Shown here: piece by piece, positions 56,243-64,000 of the stretch
Layout of the letters: every line of letters starts with the position of its first letter
Numbering within the stretch: the first letter of the stretch is position 1
NCBI GenBank assembly: GCA_016292135.1
Contig: JAEFAZ010000008.1
Location: 43,807-107,806 of the forward strand
DNA length: 64,000 nucleotides
Direction: 5' to 3'
Source of the DNA: Saccharofermentans sp.
GTDB lineage: Bacteria > Bacillota > Clostridia > Saccharofermentanales > Saccharofermentanaceae
The notes under the pieces: model-generated
The model's database searches: none
What the model was told of the DNA's origin: nothing
What the model saw: only the letters and a program-made list of their open reading frames with translations
Translations under genes and position numbers: made by a program

Positions 56243-58174
56243 ATGGATATAAGCAAGATTTCAGACATGGAGCATATATACGAGGCGGGGACGTTCGACG
56301 TCGCCGTCATAGGCGCGGGACACGCAGGATGTGAAGCTGCCCATGCGGCAGCTGCCCTGGGCCTTAAGACCATACTCTTTACACTGCACCTTGATGCGGT
56401 CGCAAACCTTCCCTGCAATCCTTCGGTCGGAGGGACTGCCAAGGGCCAGCTCGTAAGAGAGATAGACGCTCTTGGCGGCATAATGGGCAAGGTCGCCGAC
56501 AGATGCGCGATCCAGATGAGGATGCTCAACCGCAGCAAGGGACCTGCAGTTTTTTCGCCCAGGGCCCAGATGGACAGATCGGATTATTCCGTTGTCATGA
56601 AGGAGCTGCTGGAGGATACTCCCAACCTTACATTGAGACAGGCTCATATAACTGAGATCCTTACGGAGAACGGCAGTGCTGCAGGCGTCATGACAGAAGC
56701 AGGCGGCATCTACAGGGCAAAGGCCATAGTCCTGTCTTCCGGAACATACATGGAAGCCCGCACCATAAGGGGCGAGGTCATTGTGGAATCGGGTCCCGAC
56801 GGACTTCCGAGATCAGAAGGACTTTCTTCCTGCCTTAAGGAAGAAGGGATCCCCCTCTTGAGATTCAAGACAGGAACCCCCGTCAGGGTCAACGCCGGGA
56901 GCGTCAACTTCGACGAGATGGACATACAGGAAGGAGAAGACGACATACCGCCTTTCTCCTTTGCCGAAGAGATGAACGGATACAGGGTAATGCCCGTATC
57001 GGAACAGATCCCCTGCCACAGCGTATGGACCACCGAGGAGACCAGGCAGGTCATCAAGGACAACATGGACAGGTCGCCCCTGTATAGCGGCGTCATTACC
57101 GGTACCGGTCCCAGATACTGCCCTTCGATAGAAGACAAGTTCATGAGGTTCGCCGACAAATCAAGGCACCTGATCTTTATCGAACCAATGGGCAGGAGAA
57201 CGAAAGAATTATATCTGCAGGGCTTCTCCACCAGCCTTCCCGAGGAAGTGCAGGAGAAGATGGTAAAGAGCCTCCCCGGCATGAGGAATGCCGTGATACA
57301 GAGGAGCGCTTATGCCATAGAATACGATCTCATAGATCCCACGAGCCTCAAGGCATCGCTGGAGTCCAGGATACTGAAGGGCCTTTTCTCTGCAGGCCAG
57401 GTCAACGGGTCCTCGGGATACGAGGAGGCCGCAGGCCAGGGCATAATCGCCGGCATCAACGCGGCCATGAAGGTCTTGGGAAAAGATCCTCTGATCATAG
57501 ACAGGGCTGACGGCTATATCGGAGTCCTGATAGACGATCTTGTAACCAAGGGAACGAACGAACCCTACCGCATGATGACGTCACGCGCCGAATACAGGCT
57601 CTTCTTAAGGCAGGACAACGCCGACCGCAGGCTCACTCCGGCAGGCTATAAGATCGGTCTTATCAGCGAAGAGAGATACAGTCAGTTTAAGGAGAAGGTC
57701 AGGCTGATAGAAGAAGAGACCGCGAGGCTCATGTCGACCTATGTTGCACCGACCACGGAACTCGCTGCTTACCTTGAACCCCTGGGACAGACTCCGCCCA
57801 AGTCGGGCGTGAGCCTCGCAGAGCTCATCAAGCGCCCCGGAGTTACTTATGAAGGCCTAAAGATCATAGATAAGGACAGGCCTGATCTTCCGGACTACGT
57901 GACAAGGAGCGTAGAAGTCGACCTTAAGTACGAGGGCTACCTTGCGCTTGAGATGGCCAAGATCGAAAAGTTCAGGCAGCTCGAGACCAAGGCCCTGCCC
58001 GAAGACATAGATTACGATGATGTTAAGGGCTTAAGGATAGAGGCCCGCCAGAAACTTGCCAAGATGCGGCCGGAGAGCATCGGGCGCGCATCGAGGATAT
58101 CGGGAGTATCTCCCGCCGACTGCGAGGTCCTGCTCGTATATCTGGAAGCCTTAAGGAGAAAGAACGATGAATGA
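56243..58174 (+). CDS. mnmG: tRNA uridine modification enzyme MnmG
   Basis: FDVAVIGAGHAGCEAAHAAAALGLKTILFTLHLDAVANLPCNPSVGGTAKG. Confidence 0.97.
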   Translation: MDISKISDMEHIYEAGTFDVAVIGAGHAGCEAAHAAAALGLKTILFTLHLDAVANLPCNPSVGGTAKGQLVREIDALGGIMGKVADRCAIQMRMLNRSKGPAVFSPRAQMDRSDYSVVMKELLEDTPNLTLRQAHITEILTENGSAAGVMTEAGGIYRAKAIVLSSGTYMEARTIRGEVIVESGPDGLPRSEGLSSCLKEEGIPLLRFKTGTPVRVNAGSVNFDEMDIQEGEDDIPPFSFAEEMNGYRVMPVSEQIPCHSVWTTEETRQVIKDNMDRSPLYSGVITGTGPRYCPSIEDKFMRFADKSRHLIFIEPMGRRTKELYLQGFSTSLPEEVQEKMVKSLPGMRNAVIQRSAYAIEYDLIDPTSLKASLESRILKGLFSAGQVNGSSGYEEAAGQGIIAGINAAMKVLGKDPLIIDRADGYIGVLIDDLVTKGTNEPYRMMTSRAEYRLFLRQDNADRRLTPAGYKIGLISEERYSQFKEKVRLIEEETARLMSTYVAPTTELAAYLEPLGQTPPKSGVSLAELIKRPGVTYEGLKIIDKDRPDLPDYVTRSVEVDLKYEGYLALEMAKIEKFRQLETKALPEDIDYDDVKGLRIEARQKLAKMRPESIGRASRISGVSPADCEVLLVYLEALRRKNDE

Positions 58175-58901
58175 AGAATTCAATGAGGTGATGAACAGCG
58201 CTTCCTCCGGCATCGAAGTCCCCGTAACGGCAGAGGATATCAACGCCTTCAGGATATATGCCGATATGCTGGTCGAGACCAACAAGGTCATGAACCTGAC
58301 AGCAATAACCGATGACAAGGGCATAGCCATGCTCCACTTTATAGATTCCCTCACTCTGGTCCCCTATATCAGGCGCGAGCAGGAAGGGAAGAAAGAACCC
58401 GTTACTGTCGTTGACGTCGGAACGGGAGCAGGCTTCCCCGGCATACCTCTCAAGATAATGAATCCCGGGATAGATCTTACCCTTATGGATTCGCTTGCCA
58501 AAAGGCTTAAGTTCCTCGATTCGGTCACGGGCGAGCTCAGGCTCGAGAACGTCGCGACCGTGCATGCCAGGGCGGAAGATGCCGGCCGTAACGCCAAATA
58601 CCGCGAAAGATACGATATAGCTGTCGCAAGGGCCGTGGCATCCCTGCCTGTGCTCTGCGAATACTGCCTGCCGCTCGTTAAGCCGGGCGGAGTCTTCCTC
58701 GCGATGAAAGGTCATTCGGACGAGGAGATCAAGGCAGCTAACCATGCGGTCATCGAACTCGGCGCCACCATAGAAAAGGTCGATGAGTTCACTCTTCCCG
58801 GTACGGACAACACGAGATCCGTGATCGTCATAAGAAAACTCAGACCCACTCCCGCGAAGTACCCGAGAAAAGCCGGCGTACCCTCGAAAAACCCTTTATA
58901 A
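58167..58901 (+). CDS. rsmG: 16S rRNA (guanine-N7) methyltransferase RsmG
   Basis: NKVMNLTAITDDKGIAMLHFIDSLTL...VVDVGTGAGFPGIPLKIMNPGIDLTLMDSLAKRLKFL. Confidence 0.96.
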   Translation: MNEEFNEVMNSASSGIEVPVTAEDINAFRIYADMLVETNKVMNLTAITDDKGIAMLHFIDSLTLVPYIRREQEGKKEPVTVVDVGTGAGFPGIPLKIMNPGIDLTLMDSLAKRLKFLDSVTGELRLENVATVHARAEDAGRNAKYRERYDIAVARAVASLPVLCEYCLPLVKPGGVFLAMKGHSDEEIKAANHAVIELGATIEKVDEFTLPGTDNTRSVIVIRKLRPTPAKYPRKAGVPSKNPL

Positions 58902-58981
58902 TGCGCGAATAATAAAAAATATCCGTTTTCGGAAAATAATGATACAATGAACGCATAGATCACTATCAGGGAGGATATCTT

Positions 58982-59446
58982 ATGGAGAACAACAGCAATT
59001 GGATCTGCCCCACATGTGGAGCAGCAAACACAAGCGGCAAGTTTTGTGTAAACTGCGGTTCAGCTATGCCTGAAGCTCAGGCTCAGCCTCAGCCCGTCGT
59101 AGCAGAGCCCGTTCAGCAGGCTCAGCCCGAACCTGTATACAGCCAGCCTGTATATTCCGAGCCCGTATATGCACAGCCTGCACAGGGAACAAGCTTTAAG
59201 ACAGGTATGGGTCTTGCAATCGCATCTTTGGCATGCGGCGTTATGTCCATCTGCCTTTGTGCATATGGTTTCCTCGCAGTTCCCTGCGGTATCGCAGGAC
59301 TTATCCTGAGCGGTAAGGCAGTATCAGCAGGACACCCTTCCAAGATGCCTATGGCAGGAAAGATCACATCCATCGTCGGTATCGTACTCGGCGGAATATT
59401 CCTTCTTATCTGGCTCATTGCCATTATCGGCTCTGCAGCAAAATAA
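58982..59446 (+). CDS. zinc-ribbon + DUF4190-like two-TM protein
   Basis: CPTCGAANTSGKFCVNCGSAMP; GMGLAIASLACGVMSICLCAYGFLAVPCGIAGLILSGKA. Confidence 0.78.
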   Translation: MENNSNWICPTCGAANTSGKFCVNCGSAMPEAQAQPQPVVAEPVQQAQPEPVYSQPVYSEPVYAQPAQGTSFKTGMGLAIASLACGVMSICLCAYGFLAVPCGIAGLILSGKAVSAGHPSKMPMAGKITSIVGIVLGGIFLLIWLIAIIGSAAK

Positions 59447-59469
59447 AGGATCTTCAATATGATCTACAG

Positions 59470-59497
59470 GCGGGTCGCGTGAAAGCGGCCCGCTTTT
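59470..59497 (+). terminator. intrinsic terminator
   Basis: GCGGGTCGC gtgaaa GCGGCCCGC TTTT. Confidence 0.85.
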
Positions 59498-59512
59498 CTT
59501 TATTTAATAAAA

Positions 59513-59534
59513 ACGCGCGTGCGCGTGCGTATAC
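59513..59534. other. 22-bp perfectly alternating purine-pyrimidine (Z-DNA-prone) tract
   Basis: acgcgcgtgcgcgtgcgtatac. Confidence 0.9.
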
Positions 59535-59541
59535 TTAATGA

Positions 59542-59547
59542 TATAAT
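59542..59547 (+). promoter_or_regulatory. -10 element of the gyrA promoter
   Basis: TATAAT 56 nt upstream of the gyrA ATG; no consensus -35, which would lie within the alternating tract. Confidence 0.6.
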
Positions 59548-59602
59548 ATAGCCTGTATGAATTTTTAATGAGGACATATCTTAAGGATATGCCGGAGGTA
59601 AT

Positions 59603-62254
59603 ATGGCTGAATCAGATGCTAAGAAGCAGCAAAGACAGGAACTTGAAGCCCAGATGGATGAGATCTTCAAGTCGGAGCAGAATACCATCGTGCCCGTTGA
59701 TCTTGACGGTGAGATGAGGAAATCCTTTATCGACTATGCTATGTCGGTCATTTCCGACAGAGCCCTGCCGGATATCCGTGACGGAATGAAGCCCGTTCAC
59801 AGAAGGATCCTCTATTCGATGTTTACACAGGGTTTTACGCCGGACAAGGCATACCGTAAGTGCGCTACCACCATAGGTGACGTTCTCGGACGTTTCCATC
59901 CCCATGGCGACCAGTCGGTCTATGATGCACTCGTCCGTCTTGCCCAGGACTTCTCCCTGAGACATCCGCTCGTTGACGGACACGGAAACTTCGGATCTCT
60001 GGACGGAGACCCGCCGGCAGCATACCGTTATACGGAGGCAAGGCTTGCCAAGATAGCTCTCGAGATGATGAGGGATATCAACAAGAACACGGTCGATTTC
60101 AGACCCAACTTCGACGAGCACGAGATGGAGCCTGTATCGCTTCCTTCGAGATTCCCCAATCTTCTTGTCAACGGTTCAGTCGGCATCGCCGTCGGTATGG
60201 CTACAAACATCCCTCCCCACAACCTGGGCGAGGTCATTGACGGCGTTGTAATGATGATAGATAACCCGGATGTTACGGTCGATGAGCTCATGACCGTCGT
60301 CAAGGGTCCTGATTTCCCGACCGGAGGCGCGATCCTCGGCTCGATGGGCATCAGGGAAGCATATACGACAGGACGCGGCAGGATCATGGTCAGGGCGCAT
60401 GCCGAGATCGAAGGGTCCGGTGCCAAGACCAGGATCGTCATCCACGATCTTCCTTTCGCAGTCAACAAGGCAAGGCTTATCGAGAGGATGGCAGACCTCG
60501 TCAAGGAGAAGAAGGTCGAAGGCATATCCGGCATCAGGGACGAGTCAGACCGTACCGAGATGGTCAGGATCGTTATCGAGCTCAAGAAGGATGCCAATCC
60601 CGATGTCGTTCTCAACCAGCTCTACAAGAACTGCTCACTGCAGGATGCATGCTGCGCCAACATGCTTGCACTCGTTCCCGATAAGGACGGCAAGCTCGAG
60701 CCCCGCCTCATCACTCTGAGAGACGCTCTCGGTTACTATATAAAGCACCAGGAAGAGGTCATTACAAGAAGGACCCGTTACGATCTTGAAAAGGATGAGA
60801 ACAAGCGCCACATCGACGAGGGACTCCTCATCGCAATGGATCACATCGATGAGATCATCTCGATAATCAGGTCTTCGCGCACCGAGCAGGAAGCCAAGGA
60901 CCGCATGTGCGAGAGATTCGGCTTCTCCGACAAGCAGGCCCAGCACATCGTCGACATGAGGCTCGGCCGTCTTACCGGACTCGAAAGAGAGAAGCTCGAG
61001 GCCGAGATCCAGGCTCTTAACGAAGAGATCGAGTATTTCCACAAGATCCTTTCCGATATCGATATGCTCCACGGCGTCATCAAGGACGAGATCCTTGAGA
61101 TCAAGCGCAAGTATGCCACGCCGAGAGTAACGGAGATCATGGGCGGTTCCTTTGAGGACATCGACGACGAGTCGCTGATCCAGGAGCAGGATATCGTAGT
61201 CACCCTTACACACATGGGTTACATCAAGAGACAGCTCGTTGATACCTATAAGACCCAGCACAGGGGCGGCAAGGGCATCTCAGGCCAGTCCACAAGGGAA
61301 GAGGACTTCGTCGAGAAGATCATCGCCACGACGACCCACAAGTTCCTCCTCTGCTTCACCGACACGGGAAGAGTATTTAAGATCAAGGGTTACAAGATCC
61401 CCGAGACCAACACGAGACAGGCCAAGGGTACGGCCCTGGTAAATCTCCTGAAGTTAGGGCCCGAGGAGAAGATCAGGAACATCATCCCCGTCGACAATTT
61501 TGAGGACGAGGATATCTCCCTTACGATCGTTACCCGCAACGGTATCGTCAAGAAGACGCCCATAACCAAGTATGTGAACATCAACAAGAACGGCCTTATC
61601 GCTACCAACATCAGGGAAGGCGATGAAGTCGTATCCGTAAGGCTCACCCGCAAGAGCCAGGAGATCGTTATCGTAACGGCTCAGGGCAAGGCCATCAGGT
61701 TCAACTCCGATGACTGCAGGGACATGGGACGTAATGCTACCGGCGTCAGGGGCATCAGACTTTCCGAGGGCGACAGGGTCGTCGGCATGGAGCCTGTTAC
61801 CGATGACGGCCTTATGCTCGTTATCTCCGAAAAGGGATACGGCAAGAAGAGCAGCATCGACGATTACCGCATCCAGAGCAGGGGCGGAAAGGGTATCATC
61901 ACCTACAAGGTCACCGAGAAGACCGGCAACCTCGTCGGAACGACGCTCATCGCAGACAATGAGGACCTCCTCATAATGACTGATCACGGAATGGTAATAA
62001 GAGTACAGTCCACCGAGATCCCCACTCTGTCGCGCGCGACTTCCGGCGTAAGGCTCATGAGGTCCACCAAGAACTCGATCATCGACTTTACGGTTGCAGA
62101 GCACTACGAAGAGGATGACGAGGAAACAGAAGAGCCTTTAACGGAAGATGAGACTGCAAATGTCGAACTCCCCACAGAGCAGGAAGAAGTCATTGAAGCG
62201 GAAGCAGTTCCCGCTGAACGCGAAAATACTGAAGATAACGGACAGGAAGAATGA
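59603..62254 (+). CDS. gyrA: DNA gyrase subunit A
   Basis: RALPDIRDGMKPVHRRILYSM...GRFHPHGDQSVYDALVRLAQDFSLR; GyrA-box QHRGGKG; acidic C-terminal tail. Confidence 0.96.
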   Translation: MAESDAKKQQRQELEAQMDEIFKSEQNTIVPVDLDGEMRKSFIDYAMSVISDRALPDIRDGMKPVHRRILYSMFTQGFTPDKAYRKCATTIGDVLGRFHPHGDQSVYDALVRLAQDFSLRHPLVDGHGNFGSLDGDPPAAYRYTEARLAKIALEMMRDINKNTVDFRPNFDEHEMEPVSLPSRFPNLLVNGSVGIAVGMATNIPPHNLGEVIDGVVMMIDNPDVTVDELMTVVKGPDFPTGGAILGSMGIREAYTTGRGRIMVRAHAEIEGSGAKTRIVIHDLPFAVNKARLIERMADLVKEKKVEGISGIRDESDRTEMVRIVIELKKDANPDVVLNQLYKNCSLQDACCANMLALVPDKDGKLEPRLITLRDALGYYIKHQEEVITRRTRYDLEKDENKRHIDEGLLIAMDHIDEIISIIRSSRTEQEAKDRMCERFGFSDKQAQHIVDMRLGRLTGLEREKLEAEIQALNEEIEYFHKILSDIDMLHGVIKDEILEIKRKYATPRVTEIMGGSFEDIDDESLIQEQDIVVTLTHMGYIKRQLVDTYKTQHRGGKGISGQSTREEDFVEKIIATTTHKFLLCFTDTGRVFKIKGYKIPETNTRQAKGTALVNLLKLGPEEKIRNIIPVDNFEDEDISLTIVTRNGIVKKTPITKYVNINKNGLIATNIREGDEVVSVRLTRKSQEIVIVTAQGKAIRFNSDDCRDMGRNATGVRGIRLSEGDRVVGMEPVTDDGLMLVISEKGYGKKSSIDDYRIQSRGGKGIITYKVTEKTGNLVGTTLIADNEDLLIMTDHGMVIRVQSTEIPTLSRATSGVRLMRSTKNSIIDFTVAEHYEEDDEETEEPLTEDETANVELPTEQEEVIEAEAVPAERENTEDNGQEE

Positions 62255-63753
62255 TGAATAAGAGAAAAGATCTTCTTAAAAAGACTCTGGCAGCCGCTGT
62301 AGCTGCCGTCATCATGATAGCGCCCTTTGCTCTTTTCGGAGGCAGGGACCTGTCTGCTGACGTAGATCAGCCCGAGATACCGGTGCCTGCATTGGATGAC
62401 GTTCACTGCGCGTCTTACTGCGTTTACGATAAGACCGCAAATGAGATCATCCTGAGCAAAGAACCCGATAAGAAGATATATCCGGCATCACAGACCAAGA
62501 TCATGACCTGCATGCTCGCACTGGATTACCTCGATACCGATTCTTATCTCGTGGTGTCCAAGAATGCAATGGATAACATCACATCCGACTCTTCCGTCAT
62601 GGGTATAAGGGTCGGAGAGAAACTCGAGGTATCAGAGCTCCTTTACGGCCTCATGCTCCCTTCGGGAAACGATGCGGCCAATGTCCTTGCTGAAGGCGTC
62701 ATAGATGCTCTCCTTAAGGATTATCCTGCCAACGGCGGCAAGACCGGTCCTGACGGAGTGGATGCATCCTACTTCGCATCCTTTATCAGCTACGGCAGTT
62801 CCGGTGATAATTCGGACACTTCGGCGGAGACGGGCGATACATCATCAACATCGGAAACGACTTCCAATGTGACGAATATCCGCAAGCTCGGAGCTTTCGC
62901 CGAACTCATGAACTTAAGGGCCAAGAACTTAGGCTGCAGCGGAACGCATTTCATGAACGCATCAGGTCTTCACAGTGACGAGCACTATACGACCTCATCC
63001 GATCTTACCAAGATCATGGCCGCAGCAGCGGAGAGACCTGATTTCAAGACCCTGATAAGTTCGCCTTCGCATGTATTCAAGGCAACGAACCTCCATAAGG
63101 ACGACGCATGGTCCTATGTTAAGAGCACCGACTATCTCCTCTTCGATCCCTGGATGGCCGCCAAGACCGCCAACGGGGAGAGGTCGCACCTTGTCGCGAT
63201 AATCGGAGGCAAGACCGGTACGACATCCAAGGCGGGCAAGGGCGTTACCCTCTATACAGTGAACGAGAACGGCCATGAAGTAATGGTATCCATGTGCGGA
63301 GTTCCCGCGGATTATTATTTCTATACAACTATGTACCTGGCTTCCATCACGGCCTACGGCAATCTCGAGTGCTGGAACAAGGATCCCGTTACCAAGATCC
63401 TCGGCACGACAGGCGATTACAGGACCGTTAACGCACCTGCGGATGAGCAGCCCCGGTACGATCCGTTCAGATATCCGGGCGATGAACTCGTCAACTATAT
63501 AGAAGAGGAAGAGACTCCCGAGCTGACTCCAACCCCTACTCCTACTCCGGTCCCGGAGAAGAAGCCCGTCGAGACGGAGCATCCACTGGTGCTGTTCGTC
63601 AAGCAGAACAAACTGATCTCGGGTGTTGCGGCAGCTTTGGTCTTTGCGATAATCCTTTGCAATGTAATCCTCATAGTCCGTGTAGCCAAGCTCAAGAATG
63701 CGGGCAGGAAGAGGAAGAAGGTAAGGAAGGCTCCCGACAGCTATATCAGATAA
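62251..63753 (+). CDS. D-alanyl-D-alanine carboxypeptidase (serine-type, DacF-like) with C-terminal TM anchor
   Basis: SQTK in YPASQTKIMTCML, SGN in MLPSGNDAANVLAE, KTG in IIGGKTGTTSKAG; signal peptide. Confidence 0.93.
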   Translation: MMNKRKDLLKKTLAAAVAAVIMIAPFALFGGRDLSADVDQPEIPVPALDDVHCASYCVYDKTANEIILSKEPDKKIYPASQTKIMTCMLALDYLDTDSYLVVSKNAMDNITSDSSVMGIRVGEKLEVSELLYGLMLPSGNDAANVLAEGVIDALLKDYPANGGKTGPDGVDASYFASFISYGSSGDNSDTSAETGDTSSTSETTSNVTNIRKLGAFAELMNLRAKNLGCSGTHFMNASGLHSDEHYTTSSDLTKIMAAAAERPDFKTLISSPSHVFKATNLHKDDAWSYVKSTDYLLFDPWMAAKTANGERSHLVAIIGGKTGTTSKAGKGVTLYTVNENGHEVMVSMCGVPADYYFYTTMYLASITAYGNLECWNKDPVTKILGTTGDYRTVNAPADEQPRYDPFRYPGDELVNYIEEEETPELTPTPTPTPVPEKKPVETEHPLVLFVKQNKLISGVAAALVFAIILCNVILIVRVAKLKNAGRKRKKVRKAPDSYIR

Positions 63754-63797
63754 GGCTTTTATGCCTCGTTACAAGCATTGTTCAGGCTGTATTTTCA

Positions 63798-63815
63798 GGG
63801 GTCTTCAGAGGCCCC
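63798..63815 (+). terminator. terminator-like hairpin
   Basis: GGGGTCT tcag AGGCCCC. Confidence 0.5.
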
Positions 63816-63883
63816 TTATATATTGCTAAATGTATGCTTATTATAATAAATGAAAAAAATCCTCTTTTAACTCAAAAAAGTCC

Positions 63884-63912
63884 TTGACTTTAGAAGCAAG
63901 TCGAAGTAATAT
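63884..63912 (+). promoter_or_regulatory. strong promoter, probably for an rRNA operon beyond the window
   Basis: TTGACT - 17 nt - TAATAT; followed by a 10-bp stem TTTGCGAGCG/CGCTTGCAAA and GATCTTGAAAATTGAATAG, which resembles rRNA leader sequence. Confidence 0.6.
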
Positions 63913-64000
63913 TAACAAGCACTTTGCGAGCGGGGTGCGAAAAACAACGCTTGCAAAGGGGCTTGGATCTTGAAAATTGAATAGAATGCAGAACTTGAAA

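Noticed and set aside
1-64000. tRNA genes, transposases, prophage, CRISPR arrays
   Set aside because: Looked for in intergenic spaces and the ORF translations; none found. Gaps are mostly short and explained by promoters, terminators or leaders.

Overview
This 64 kb window is dense, almost entirely plus-strand bacterial chromosome. It looks like a Clostridia-class Firmicute, judged from gene content and order, Gram-positive SDs and sigA-like promoters; I cannot assign a species. From left to right it contains: (1) a PadR/DUF1700-like/DUF4097-like module; (2) a six-gene Ser/Thr-kinase, FHA, PP2C, protease-FHA, PP2C, VWA-FHA signalling cluster ending in an overlapping AlkD-like gene; (3) a PucR-type regulator, ftsE with a very long C-terminal tail, ftsX, an M23 hydrolase, a methyltransferase and hslO; (4) two tandem LRR/Big2/SLH-like surface proteins sharing an identical 270-bp block; (5) a full S10-spc ribosomal protein operon with a long structured leader, two structured spacers, expanded uL22 and uS3, and a second divergent SecY directly after the first; (6) adk-map-infA, then rpsU instead of the expected alpha operon; (7) recJ and a relA/spoT homologue, facing a minus-strand RNase J, 3D/SH3 protein and pyruvate kinase block; (8) proS, a transglutaminase/LRR protein, ispE and zinc-ribbon/DUF4190-like proteins; (9) the origin-type cluster rpmH-rnpA-yidD-yidC-jag-mnmE-mnmG-rsmG without dnaA, then gyrA and a D,D-carboxypeptidase; (10) what looks like an rRNA operon promoter at the right edge. 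The best unannotated candidate is a small locus at 21880-22187. It has a 44-aa single-TM basic-tailed ORF on the minus strand behind a good promoter, facing a convergent short RNA with its own promoter and intrinsic terminator, which is the architecture of a type I toxin-antitoxin system. Other strong leads are the kinase/FHA cluster with repeated GKTV motifs, the tandem SecY paralogue, the S10 leader RNA with a motif repeated after rpsJ, and a 22-bp alternating purine-pyrimidine tract at the gyrA promoter. No searches or folding programs were run; all calls are by eye.
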